This document shows positions 1-7,247 of a DNA stretch of 9,902 nucleotides, one piece after another. Under the pieces are notes generated by a model. It was given only the letters and a program-made list of their open reading frames with translations, ran no database searches and had not been told where the DNA came from. The position numbers and the translations under genes were made by a program. This DNA comes from Candidatus Bathyarchaeota archaeon (GTDB lineage: Archaea; Thermoproteota; Bathyarchaeia; Bathyarchaeales; Bathyarchaeaceae), in assembly GCA_029879825.1 (NCBI GenBank), contig JAOUPL010000041.1, positions 1-9,902 on the forward strand. The letters are read 5' to 3'. Every line of letters starts with the position of its first letter. Within the stretch, counting starts at the first letter, position 1.

Positions 1-426
1 GCGAATCCGTCTTTGCTTTCTGAACTGAGAAGTCTCTTTGACAGAAGATATACTCTGGTGGAGTTGCTAGTGTGGCTTCATAACAAAGTTGAGTGGAGTA
101 AAGGCGACATAGTTCGCCACAACGATCCTATGGAAATAATAGCCTACGGTAAAGGAAGATGCGGAGAGTTTGGCATCCTTTTCACTGCCCTTTGTCTAGC
201 CCACAACTATCGCGCCAGATTGATCCTCGACATGTCTGATCACGTCTGGACAGAAGTTTGGGACAACGAACAGAAAAGGTGGATTCACGTAGACCCTTCA
301 GAGAAAAAAATCGATGACCCCTTAATGTATGAAAGAGACTGGAAGAAAAATCTGAAAGAAATATATGCTTTTGAGAATGGCGACGTAGAAAATGTAACAA
401 AACGGTATAAAATGACGAAAAACTAG
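1..426 (+). CDS. Peptide:N-glycanase-like transglutaminase-fold protein (5' end cut by window)
   Basis: The frame is open from base 1, so the true start lies upstream and only the last 141 or so codons are visible. What is seen is the catalytic half of a transglutaminase-like domain. It has a nucleophile Cys in a GRCGEFG motif (codon at 160-162), a His in DHVWTEVW (241-243) and an Asp in HVDPSE (292-294), in the order and spacing of the Cys-His-Asp triad. The block after the Asp (DPLMYERDW, then a KRY ending) also matches my memory of eukaryotic PNGase (Png1/NGLY1) cores. PNGase removes N-glycans from misfolded glycoproteins; other members of the fold are proteases or amidases, so the substrate here is unknown. 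No signal peptide can be judged because the N terminus is missing. The stop is 5 bases before the MFS gene, so the two are probably co-transcribed. Confidence is high for the fold and moderate for PNGase-type specificity. Confidence 0.85.
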   Translation, partial: ANPSLLSELRSLFDRRYTLVELLVWLHNKVEWSKGDIVRHNDPMEIIAYGKGRCGEFGILFTALCLAHNYRARLILDMSDHVWTEVWDNEQKRWIHVDPSEKKIDDPLMYERDWKKNLKEIYAFENGDVENVTKRYKMTKN

Positions 427-431
427 GACGA

Positions 432-1706
432 ATGCAAAACCAGACCTCGCTGGCTAGAAAGATGAGAGAAGCTATTTCTGTCAAAAACAAACAGTCTCAA
501 AAAAGCTTAAATTTTTTTCATGGAAACATCGCTGTCATCGCAGTGAGTAACGCTGTCAGTAGTTTTGGAGCAGGACTCATAAGTACTTACGTTTCGCGCT
601 ATTTCGTTGAACTTGGTGGAAGCCCTATAACACTCGGATTAATGACGGCAATGACATACGTTATTGGGTGTACTATGTTTCCTCTAGGAGGCTTCATAGC
701 AGACTACTACGAAAGAAGAAGAATCATAGTTCTGACAGCTTTTTATGGTGTATTCTTTCCCTCGCTTTATGCAGTCATACAGGACTGGCGCCTATTCGCC
801 GCGTTAAGCATAGTCGCCGCGTTTGGTTCCATATCGAATCCAGCTTACCATGCCCTAGTGGTAGATTCGATTTCTCCCGAAAAACGAACCACTGGAATAG
901 CTTCTCTTCAAGTAATCTCCTCTCTTCCGGCAACAGTAGCCCCCATGATCGGAGGATGGTTGATTCAGAACCGTGGTTTGCTGGATGGCTTTAGATTGGC
1001 GTGCGTTTACACTGCAGCCACTGCCTTCATTTCGGCTTTCATCGTCTTCCTCTTTCTCAAAGAAACGCTACAACGTGGACTCACTGCAAAATCAAATTTC
1101 TCAAATCCTATCAAACTGAGAGATGCTATGAAGCTTCCGCGCCCGTTGCCAACCAGCCTGAAAGCACTAGTGCTTTCATCCGCCCTCATAGCATTCGCCA
1201 ACGGAGCCGTAGGACAATATTACGTTCTCTACGCGTCCAGCGTTATTGGGCTTACACTGATGGAATGGGGCATAATTGCCAGTCTACAACTTCTGGGAAC
1301 TGTCTTAAAGATCCCTGGAGGATGGCTTAGCGGCAAGTTTGGGAAAAGAAAAATTATGATAGTCTCGGTGTTAGCGTGTGCCCCTTGCACCATACTGTTT
1401 ACGTTGTCCCGTTCTTTCCTTCAAGCCTTGATAGTTGCCCTTCTTCTCATAGTAACAGGGATATATTATGCGCCAGCCTATGAGGCTCTTCAAGCTGATT
1501 TAACGCCCAGAACAATGAGGGGACGAATAACGGGGCTCTGGCAATTAAGCAGCAGCCTCTCAGCAGCATCAGGCACACTTACGGGCGGCTTCCTATTCCA
1601 GACAGTTGATCCAACCTTGCCATTCTATCTGTTCACTGCCGCAGAAATAATAGCAGTATTCTTCCTAATCAGCTTCGTACGAGAACCTGAGAAAAAAGAA
1701 ATCTAA
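432..1706 (+). CDS. Major facilitator superfamily transporter, 12 TM
   Basis: This 424-residue integral membrane protein has a hydrophobic pattern consistent with twelve helices in two six-helix halves, the usual MFS size. The motif A loop between TM2 and TM3 is clear (GGFIADYYERRR, residues 86-97). A second copy occurs at the equivalent place in the C-terminal half (PGGWLSGKFGKRK, about 295-307). MFS carriers move small solutes or drugs by uniport, symport or antiport; nothing visible names the substrate. The first 30 or so residues are hydrophilic and basic and probably cytoplasmic. The ATG at 432 sits only 5 bases after the upstream stop and lacks a strong Shine-Dalgarno site. A second in-frame ATG at residue 11 is a possible alternative start. 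Tight spacing suggests one transcript with the PNGase-like gene, but any functional link is inference. Confidence 0.9.
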   Translation: MQNQTSLARKMREAISVKNKQSQKSLNFFHGNIAVIAVSNAVSSFGAGLISTYVSRYFVELGGSPITLGLMTAMTYVIGCTMFPLGGFIADYYERRRIIVLTAFYGVFFPSLYAVIQDWRLFAALSIVAAFGSISNPAYHALVVDSISPEKRTTGIASLQVISSLPATVAPMIGGWLIQNRGLLDGFRLACVYTAATAFISAFIVFLFLKETLQRGLTAKSNFSNPIKLRDAMKLPRPLPTSLKALVLSSALIAFANGAVGQYYVLYASSVIGLTLMEWGIIASLQLLGTVLKIPGGWLSGKFGKRKIMIVSVLACAPCTILFTLSRSFLQALIVALLLIVTGIYYAPAYEALQADLTPRTMRGRITGLWQLSSSLSAASGTLTGGFLFQTVDPTLPFYLFTAAEIIAVFFLISFVREPEKKEI

Positions 1707-1735
1707 CCACACCAGTGCGCGCATTCCGTAAGAAA

Positions 1736-1744
1736 TTCATATAT
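1736..1744 (+). promoter_or_regulatory. Possible TATA box for the M32 carboxypeptidase gene
   Basis: The AT-rich stretch TTCATATAT lies about 50 bases before the ATG at 1790. A transcription start about 25 bases downstream (near 1765) would leave a short leader containing the GGAG site at 1776-1779. This is judged by eye only; read-through from the MFS gene is also possible. Confidence 0.3.
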
Positions 1745-1789
1745 CTGAGCTATCATAAACGATTGATCCTCATTTGGAGTTTGTCAGCG

Positions 1790-3325
1790 ATGACGAAACC
1801 ATTAATTTCGAGCTATAAAAAACTGCTTAAAAAAGTAAAAGACCTTTTCATTCTCGAATCAGCAACCTCCGTTATCCATTGGGACATGGAAACGATGATG
1901 CCGCCGGGGGCAATTAAACTTCGAAGCCAACAGCTTGCTCTTCTCAGCCGAATTGAACATAAAATGAGCACAAACCCGGAAATTGGAAAACTACTAGAAG
2001 AAATCATGAAACGTCCGGAATATGATAGGCTGAATGCTGTTCAGCAAAGAAACGTGTACCTGATAAAGAAAAACTATGACGAACAAACCAAGCTGCCTGA
2101 AGACCTTGTTGCAGAAATAGCAAAACAGGAAGCCATCACCGTTGACGTATGGAAGAAAGCTAAAGCAGCCAAGGATTTTTCAATGTTCAAGCCTAAGCTT
2201 GAAAAACTCGTTGATCTAAAAAAGAAGGCCGCAGAAATCTTGGTTGAAGTAAAGGAGACCGCAACGCCTTATGATGCATTAATCGACATTTTTGAGCCGA
2301 AAATGCCATCAGAAACAATCAACAAAATCTTTGGAGAATTAAGAGGGGGCTTGATTTCTCTAATTGAAAAATGCGAAACAGCCCCAAGGCAGCCAGACGT
2401 TTCCATACTCAAAAGCCGGGTTCCCATCGATATGCAACGTAGAATCTCCAAAACAATCGCCAGGTTCGTCGGATATGATACAGAGTCAAGGGAAGCTAGG
2501 GGCAGAATCGATGAAACCGAACACCCCTTCACAACAGGCTATTATGATGATGTGCGGGTAACAACTCACTATTACGAGGAGAACTTCACATCAGCCATTT
2601 TCTCCACACTGCATGAATGTGGCCATGCTCTCTATGATCAGAACTTGAATTCTGAATGGATGTTTCAGCCAGTTGGAACACCATGTTCAATGGGTTTCCA
2701 TGAGTCTCAATCACGTTTTGTGGAGAACATAATGGGGCGGTCTCGTGAATTCTGGATTTACTTCCTACCTAAATTGAAGAAATTTACAGGCAACGTTCTT
2801 TCCGACGTTGATTTAGATGCCTTTGTATTTGCCATCAATCAGGTTAGGCCCTCCAAGATTCGCATTGAAGCAGATGAGGTTACCTATGGTCTTCACATAA
2901 TCATAAGGTTCAACCTTGAACAAGACCTTCTTGGCGGCAAAATCACGGTGACGGAGCTTCCAGAAGTATGGAACCAAAGTTACAAGGATTACCTTGGCGT
3001 AGACATTGAAAACGACTCTGAAGGCGTGATGCAGGACACACACTGGGCCAGCGGCTTTTATGGCTATTTCCCAAGCTACACTCTAGGCAACATTTACAGC
3101 GGACACATCCTCGCTGCAATGGAGAAGGACCTACCGGAATGGAAAAACCAAATCGCACAAGGCAATTTCCACGACATAAAACAGTGGCTAATCAAAAACA
3201 TCCACAGCTACGGAGACCTCTACGACCCCTCAGATCTCCTAAAAAAGACCAGCGGGGAAGAACTCAGCGTCAAGCCATACCTTAGTTACCTAAACGAGAA
3301 GTATTCAAAACTCTACAGCTTTTGA
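1790..3325 (+). CDS. M32 family (Taq-type) metallocarboxypeptidase
   Basis: This is a cytosolic zinc or cobalt carboxypeptidase that trims C-terminal residues from peptides. The family signature motifs are all present. They are HECGH at residues 275-279 (two metal ligands plus the catalytic Glu276) and HESQSR at 304-309, whose Glu305 is the third ligand, 29 residues after Glu276 as in the Pyrococcus enzyme. IRIEADE follows and then the GYFPSYTLG block near the C terminus. I chose the ATG at 1790, giving 511 residues, because the family is about 500-511 long and its N terminus starts just before a conserved helix and the HWDMET motif. A GGAG at 1776-1779 lies 10 bases upstream. The frame is open back to a GTG at 1715, which would add 25 basic and aromatic residues not typical of the family. 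The gene is probably a separate housekeeping peptide-recycling unit; no partner is evident nearby. Confidence 0.95.
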   Translation: MTKPLISSYKKLLKKVKDLFILESATSVIHWDMETMMPPGAIKLRSQQLALLSRIEHKMSTNPEIGKLLEEIMKRPEYDRLNAVQQRNVYLIKKNYDEQTKLPEDLVAEIAKQEAITVDVWKKAKAAKDFSMFKPKLEKLVDLKKKAAEILVEVKETATPYDALIDIFEPKMPSETINKIFGELRGGLISLIEKCETAPRQPDVSILKSRVPIDMQRRISKTIARFVGYDTESREARGRIDETEHPFTTGYYDDVRVTTHYYEENFTSAIFSTLHECGHALYDQNLNSEWMFQPVGTPCSMGFHESQSRFVENIMGRSREFWIYFLPKLKKFTGNVLSDVDLDAFVFAINQVRPSKIRIEADEVTYGLHIIIRFNLEQDLLGGKITVTELPEVWNQSYKDYLGVDIENDSEGVMQDTHWASGFYGYFPSYTLGNIYSGHILAAMEKDLPEWKNQIAQGNFHDIKQWLIKNIHSYGDLYDPSDLLKKTSGEELSVKPYLSYLNEKYSKLYSF

Positions 3326-3341
3326 TAATCGCTCTGCGCCC

Positions 3342-3378
3342 ATAAAGAGTAGGTCTGAAAGTAGGTTATTCTCTTTAT
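3342..3378 (+). terminator. Possible hairpin terminator after the M32 gene
   Basis: A perfect 8-base inverted repeat (ATAAAGAG at 3342-3349, CTCTTTAT at 3371-3378) with a 21-base loop starts 17 bases after the carboxypeptidase stop. The descending arm and the next bases are pyrimidine-rich, which suits archaeal termination. The loop is long and no long T run follows, so this is tentative. Confidence 0.35.
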
Positions 3379-3423
3379 TCCACTCATAAGATCACTTCTC
3401 AAGCTTTGAACGGATAGATTAAG

Positions 3424-3435
3424 CATTTATTTATG
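3424..3435 (+). promoter_or_regulatory. Probable TATA box for pyrB, leaderless start likely
   Basis: The sequence CATTTATTTATG is a fair archaeal TATA element centred about 26 bases before the GTG at 3455. That distance puts the expected transcription start at or next to the start codon. No Shine-Dalgarno site precedes the GTG, which fits a leaderless message. Confidence 0.5.
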
Positions 3436-3454
3436 ACCTGTTAAAGTTTGTCTG

Positions 3455-4384
3455 GTGTCGTTGTTGGAGTTTGAGGGACGCGATATTATATCGATTAAGG
3501 ATTTTACCCGGGAAGAAATTGATTACATCTTGAAAATTGCTAGGGCGATGGAACCCATCGCCAAAAGCGGCTCAGACATGCTTCACGGCAAAACCTTAGC
3601 AACCCTCTTCTTTGAACCCAGCACAAGAACTCGCCTAAGCTTTGAGGCTGCCATGCACAAACTTGGAGGAACCGCCATTGGTTTTGCTGAACCGGAAATC
3701 GCTTCGATTAAGAAAGGTGAGAATCTTGCGGATACTGTTAGGGTCGTTGAAAACTATGCGGACGTTATTGCGCTGAGGCATCCGCTGGAGGGGGCAGCTA
3801 GACTTGCCGCTGAATTTGCTCAGGTGCCGGTTATTAACGCTGGTTCTGGCGCCGAAGAGCATCCAACGCAGGCTTTGCTGGATTTATATACTATTCTGAA
3901 GGAGAAGGGGCGGATTGATGGGCTTAACATTGCGTTGGTAGGGGACCTGCGGTATGGGCGTACGGTTCATTCTTTGGCGTATGCGTTGTCCCTCTACAAA
4001 GTGAAGCTGTATCTGGTTTCCCCGGAGCTTCTACGAATGCGGAGGGAAGTTTCAGACACCATAAAAAAGAAAATAGAGATAGTGAAGAAAACCGAAATCG
4101 AAGAGGTTTTGCCCGAAACGGATGTGCTCTACGTGACGAGGATTCAGGAGGAGCGATTCCCAGATCCAGCTGAATACGCCAAGGTTAGGGGAACTTACAA
4201 GATTGGCTTGGATACGCTGAAGGATGCGAAGGAGGACATGATTCTTATGCATCCATTGCCAAGGGTTGATGAAATAGATGATGAAGTGGATGATACGCCG
4301 CATGCTAGGTATTTCCAGCAGGTTTGGAATGGCATTGTTATGAGGATGGCTCTCTTGGCTCTCATCCTAGGAGCAACAGAATAA
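3455..4384 (+). CDS. pyrB: Aspartate carbamoyltransferase catalytic subunit
   Basis: PyrB joins carbamoyl phosphate and aspartate to make carbamoyl aspartate, the committed step of pyrimidine synthesis, in the cytosol as a trimer. At 309 residues it has the normal length. The carbamoyl-phosphate site FFEPSTRTR is at residues 52-60 and is followed by the mobile loop SIKKGE carrying the second-subunit lysine. ALRHPLEG comes next, HPTQ is at 136-139, and HPLPR is at 266-270, which with the flanking residues fits ATCase rather than ornithine carbamoyltransferase. The start is a GTG placed 26 bases after a TATA-like box; a nearby in-frame TTG at 3461 cannot be excluded. In many archaea the regulatory chain gene pyrI follows pyrB directly. 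Here the next gene is the convergent nrdD, so PyrI is either encoded elsewhere or absent. Confidence 0.97.
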   Translation: MSLLEFEGRDIISIKDFTREEIDYILKIARAMEPIAKSGSDMLHGKTLATLFFEPSTRTRLSFEAAMHKLGGTAIGFAEPEIASIKKGENLADTVRVVENYADVIALRHPLEGAARLAAEFAQVPVINAGSGAEEHPTQALLDLYTILKEKGRIDGLNIALVGDLRYGRTVHSLAYALSLYKVKLYLVSPELLRMRREVSDTIKKKIEIVKKTEIEEVLPETDVLYVTRIQEERFPDPAEYAKVRGTYKIGLDTLKDAKEDMILMHPLPRVDEIDDEVDDTPHARYFQQVWNGIVMRMALLALILGATE

Positions 4385-4432
4385 TTTCAGCGCTTTCTCC
4401 TTATTGATTCTGAAAGAAAATATTAGCAAAGT

Positions 4433-6625
4433 TTACAGAGTAGTTCTGTATCTGTCTACAAGTTCTTTCTTTTTCGCTTCGTTCCACCCGCTTACTGCTT
4501 GGTAATAGCCTGTTACCCTAGACCACCATTCCACCCGCGAAGACCCACAACTTGGACACTGCTCGTAGATGGGCGACGTAACCTTTCCACAATTGTTGCA
4601 AATGGTTAAGTCCTTCGTATAAGCGTAGTAACCCACATTACTCTTAGTAGCTATTCTCTTAGTCAACTTGTAAAGACCCTCAGGATCTGGAGAACCGTCT
4701 CCAAGCCACACGTGAAACATGTTCCCACCGTTCAAAAGCGGGAAGAACTTCTGCTCTATGTCCATCCTTTCAAACAAGCCGACTTTAGCGCCCACATAAG
4801 CGTGAGTTCCGTTGCTATAATAGATGGGAACATCCTTCGCCCCATCAGCAAGCAGAGACTTGGCTCTACCCACGTCTCCCTTAACAAGTTTCTCCGCTTG
4901 GTTCCTGTAACCGTTTGTTAGAAGGTCTGCTATGGCAAATCTCTGAGCCGTTGACTCAGCCGGTGTCCTAGCCAAAGCCAGCTTGAGGCCACTCTTCTTC
5001 TCCAGCACCTCCTTATACTTCTGCATTTTAAGAATCAACTTAACAAGAATCTTGACAGCCTCCGGATGCTCATGAAGCTGGTAACCTGTGTGCCACTGAG
5101 CCATCTCATTTCCACCCACAAGACCTATCGTAAAGGCCAATTCATTGAAATCCACAGCCGGAGTTCCCTTCTCACCAGTTTTTGGATCCAAGGGACGTTG
5201 AGTCGCGAAAGGTATTCGGCTGTTCTTTATCACAAGGTTCATCCATTTCTTTTTAGTCCTGAACACTTCGACGGCCAAATCCATTAGCCTACGGCTTTCT
5301 TCAAAGAGTTTCTCGTCGTCTCCGTTGGCTCTGTAAGCCATCCTTGGAAGGTTTAAACTTACAACCTGCCAGCTTCCCATGGTGAAATGTTTCCCATTAT
5401 TGAAATACAGCTTATCCTCAAAGTCTGGGCTGTCCTCAGGAGTTTCGACAAAACAGTACGCACAACATTGATAACATGAAACACCCTTGCCATACCCCCT
5501 ATACGCCGGCATCAGATTGTCGAAGTAAGGTATTCCAAACTTCGCCACAACCTTATGAACATCAAGCCAGAACTCATCATACTCAGACCTGAAAAATTCA
5601 GGGCTTAAAGTATTCTCAAGCTTTGGAAAATTGAAAGGCTTCCCCCAGTAATCACCTTGACAGGCTACGTCGTAGAGCGCCCTAAACATAAGACGAACTT
5701 CATCTTCGTATTCGCCATAGAGGTCTGGCCCAACCCGCCCCCTAGCCACTATGGGAACCTTCCTCCAGAGCTCTGGAACCCCAGGCTGTATCTGAATGTT
5801 GCTAAAAACCAGCTGCCCACCCCTAGCCACGTAAGCCTGAGTATACTCAAAGAACATCATCTGCATGAGCTGCCTAACTTTCTTGTAGTCAAGTCCTCTC
5901 ATGTAGGGAGCGAGGAAAACCAAGAAATTGTAGAAGCCCTCGCCTCCCGCAAAGTTCGTCTGAGCAGAAGCCAGAATCTTAGCGGTGTGAAGAATCGCAA
6001 CCTCCGGATGCTTAGCTGGGCCCGCAACGCTCGTCCTAGTGCCAATTCCATCCGGCATCAGGCCGTAATAAAAGAAATAGCGGAGGTCCCAATCTTGGCA
6101 GAAAGGTCTCGTTCCAAAATACTCCAGATCATGTATGTGCAGGTCTCCTGCCAAGTGGGCGTCAGCGATTTTCGGAGGCATTAACAGCAGGTATTCTTCT
6201 CCAGAAACCCAGTCCGCCTTCCTCTTGTGAGAGGTTTCAGGGTTTGGCTGAAGATTCGCGTTTTCAGTTGCTTTAAAACCTTGTCCCATATCCATTAAGT
6301 AGGCGTCGTAAACTGGCGCTCCCACCCTAGTTAAAATGTTCCTATAAAGGGCGTACTCGGGTTTTTCTTTGGACTTGTCGAGTAAGATGTTATTTACCAG
6401 CTCCCGTATGAGGGGGCCGCTTATGAATTTAAGTCCCAAGTCAAAGATTTTCTTTTCAACATTAACGGCGATTTCGTCAGCCTCTTCCTTACTTATCGGT
6501 CTCACTTCATAGAATTCCTTCGCGAGTTTTGTCTCCGTCAAAAGTTGTTTCACGACGGCGCTCCGATTCCACGGCACTATAAAGCCGTCGCTTCTCCTGA
6601 CCATCGGTCGAATTTCTTGGGTCAA
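4433..6625 (-). CDS. nrdD: Anaerobic (class III) ribonucleoside-triphosphate reductase
   Basis: NrdD reduces ribonucleotides to deoxyribonucleotides using a glycyl radical made by the SAM enzyme NrdG. Domains: an ATP-cone at about residues 8-98 (allosteric ATP/dATP switch), then the ten-stranded barrel with HIHDL at 163-167 and RPFCQDWDLR, whose Cys176 is the likely partner cysteine. A cysteine-rich finger loop follows (C384, C387, C388, C391), then an NLPR motif and TPAES with Glu557. The C terminus has a four-Cys zinc ribbon (676, 679, 690, 693) and the radical loop RVTGYY with Gly706. The 730-residue length is normal. The start is a TTG at 6625 with AGGGG 10 bases upstream; the ATG at residue 8 is an alternative. 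It lies 15 bases after nrdH, fitting a reductase that takes electrons from a glutaredoxin-like protein, as described for Methanosarcina. No nrdG is in the window. Confidence 0.97.
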   Translation of the reverse strand: MTQEIRPMVRRSDGFIVPWNRSAVVKQLLTETKLAKEFYEVRPISKEEADEIAVNVEKKIFDLGLKFISGPLIRELVNNILLDKSKEKPEYALYRNILTRVGAPVYDAYLMDMGQGFKATENANLQPNPETSHKRKADWVSGEEYLLLMPPKIADAHLAGDLHIHDLEYFGTRPFCQDWDLRYFFYYGLMPDGIGTRTSVAGPAKHPEVAILHTAKILASAQTNFAGGEGFYNFLVFLAPYMRGLDYKKVRQLMQMMFFEYTQAYVARGGQLVFSNIQIQPGVPELWRKVPIVARGRVGPDLYGEYEDEVRLMFRALYDVACQGDYWGKPFNFPKLENTLSPEFFRSEYDEFWLDVHKVVAKFGIPYFDNLMPAYRGYGKGVSCYQCCAYCFVETPEDSPDFEDKLYFNNGKHFTMGSWQVVSLNLPRMAYRANGDDEKLFEESRRLMDLAVEVFRTKKKWMNLVIKNSRIPFATQRPLDPKTGEKGTPAVDFNELAFTIGLVGGNEMAQWHTGYQLHEHPEAVKILVKLILKMQKYKEVLEKKSGLKLALARTPAESTAQRFAIADLLTNGYRNQAEKLVKGDVGRAKSLLADGAKDVPIYYSNGTHAYVGAKVGLFERMDIEQKFFPLLNGGNMFHVWLGDGSPDPEGLYKLTKRIATKSNVGYYAYTKDLTICNNCGKVTSPIYEQCPSCGSSRVEWWSRVTGYYQAVSGWNEAKKKELVDRYRTTL

Positions 6626-6635
6626 GTCAGCTTTG

Positions 6636-6640
6636 CCCCT
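6636..6640 (-). promoter_or_regulatory. Ribosome binding site supporting the TTG start of nrdD
   Basis: AGGGG on the minus strand lies directly after the nrdH stop and 10 bases before the TTG at 6625. No comparable site sits at a good distance from the ATG at residue 8, so this site favours the TTG start. Confidence 0.5.
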
Positions 6641-6949
6641 TTACTTACCATTCAAAATTTCTAAGATCCTGGTGTCAATCAGTCCGTCGCCATCGAAGAT
6701 TTGATCCTCTGTATAAACAGTTCCTTCAACTTCCAGAGCTGGCGCCGACAAAACCACAGCGTTTCTCATGACTAGATCTACCATAACATCCGTATCTTCC
6801 AGATTTTTTTCCTTGAAATCTGCGTTTTTGTTTTCTAACCACTTTTTTAGAATTGCACATCTAGGGCAGCCACCAGACGTGTAGATCACTATTTCTTTGA
6901 CTCGCAGAAGACGCTCAAGGGAACCGACAGACTCTCCAGGAAAACCCAT
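6641..6949 (-). CDS. NrdH-type glutaredoxin/thioredoxin-like protein
   Basis: This is a small cytosolic dithiol carrier of 102 residues. After about 17 variable residues comes the first beta strand (VKEIVIYTS) and the redox motif CPRC at residues 28-31. A charged helix follows, and SAP with the likely cis-Pro70 that glutaredoxin folds place next to the active site. The protein ends in a short helix (ILEILNGK). Class III reductases without formate chemistry use NrdH or thioredoxin-like proteins to recycle their disulfide, and the gene sits 15 bases before nrdD, so it is most likely the electron donor to NrdD. I chose the ATG at 6949 because GAGGTG lies 5 bases upstream. The frame is open for 63 more codons upstream to 7138, but those residues do not look like a conserved domain and span the probable promoter. 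The CPRC motif is less common than CPYC or CVQC. Confidence 0.88.
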   Translation of the reverse strand: MGFPGESVGSLERLLRVKEIVIYTSGGCPRCAILKKWLENKNADFKEKNLEDTDVMVDLVMRNAVVLSAPALEVEGTVYTEDQIFDGDGLIDTRILEILNGK

Positions 6950-6954
6950 GAAAA

Positions 6955-6967
6955 CACCTCGTGGAGG
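6955..6967 (-). promoter_or_regulatory. Shine-Dalgarno site of nrdH inside a small hairpin
   Basis: On the minus strand the leader reads ACCTC-CAC-GAGGT followed by G. GAGGTG is a strong ribosome binding site 5 bases from the ATG. The ACCTC just before it can pair with it as a perfect 5-bp stem with a 3-base loop. The site is therefore well supported as an RBS; masking by the hairpin is a possibility, not shown. Confidence 0.6.
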
Positions 6968-6993
6968 TAAGAATCGATAAGCACCAAACCTAC

Positions 6994-7031
6994 TTAAAAT
7001 TATTAGTAAAGATCGTATAAAATTTTGTATA
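6994..7031 (-). promoter_or_regulatory. Probable promoter region of nrdH-nrdD
   Basis: The intergenic stretch upstream of nrdH has two AT-rich candidate TATA elements on the minus strand. One is AAAATTTTATA at 7016-7026, within a near-palindrome spanning 7016-7031, about 70 bases before the ATG. The other is ATAATTTTAAG near 6994-7004, about 50 bases before it. Either would give a short leader containing the GAGGTG site. The preceding gene has its own terminator-like hairpin, so a separate promoter is expected. I cannot tell which element is used. Confidence 0.4.
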
Positions 7032-7182
7032 GTCGGTTCAATCGAAATTGACACATGGGTTATTCCGTGTACGAGACAAAAGTCAAAAGAAGAACCGAGA
7101 ACATCAATTGTTTCTTTAAAACTTCTTAATAAAGACATTTCGCAGAGAATGCCACCCAGTTCGTAGATCTTCGAAAAGTGTG

Positions 7183-7231
7183 AAAAAAGAGCGAGCTATG
7201 ACGAAGCGATAGTATAGAACCGCCGTTCTAT
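7183..7231 (-). terminator. Hairpin plus T run downstream of the NrdD-like gene
   Basis: On the minus strand, 16 bases after the stop, a perfect 7-bp stem (ATAGAAC / GTTCTAT, 7214-7231) closes a 4-base loop. About 25 bases further on comes a run of six T (7183-7188). Together they make a reasonable archaeal transcription end separating the NrdD-like gene from nrdH-nrdD. Some read-through remains possible since all three genes are co-directional. Confidence 0.5.
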
Positions 7232-7247
7232 GGATTCTGCATGAACC

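Noticed and set aside
1715..1789. GTG start 25 codons upstream for the M32 carboxypeptidase
   Set aside because: The ATG at 1790 has a GGAG site and gives the family's normal length; the extension is not like M32 N termini and covers a TATA-like element.
5657..6184. 175-codon plus-strand open frame inside nrdD
   Set aside because: It is antisense to conserved NrdD motifs, has no recognisable domain and no supporting ribosome site; it is a shadow of the coding constraint on the other strand.
6950..7138. 63-codon in-frame N-terminal extension of the glutaredoxin-like gene
   Set aside because: The residues look unlike any domain, the region holds AT-rich promoter-like elements, and a strong GAGGTG site sits 5 bases from the ATG at 6949.
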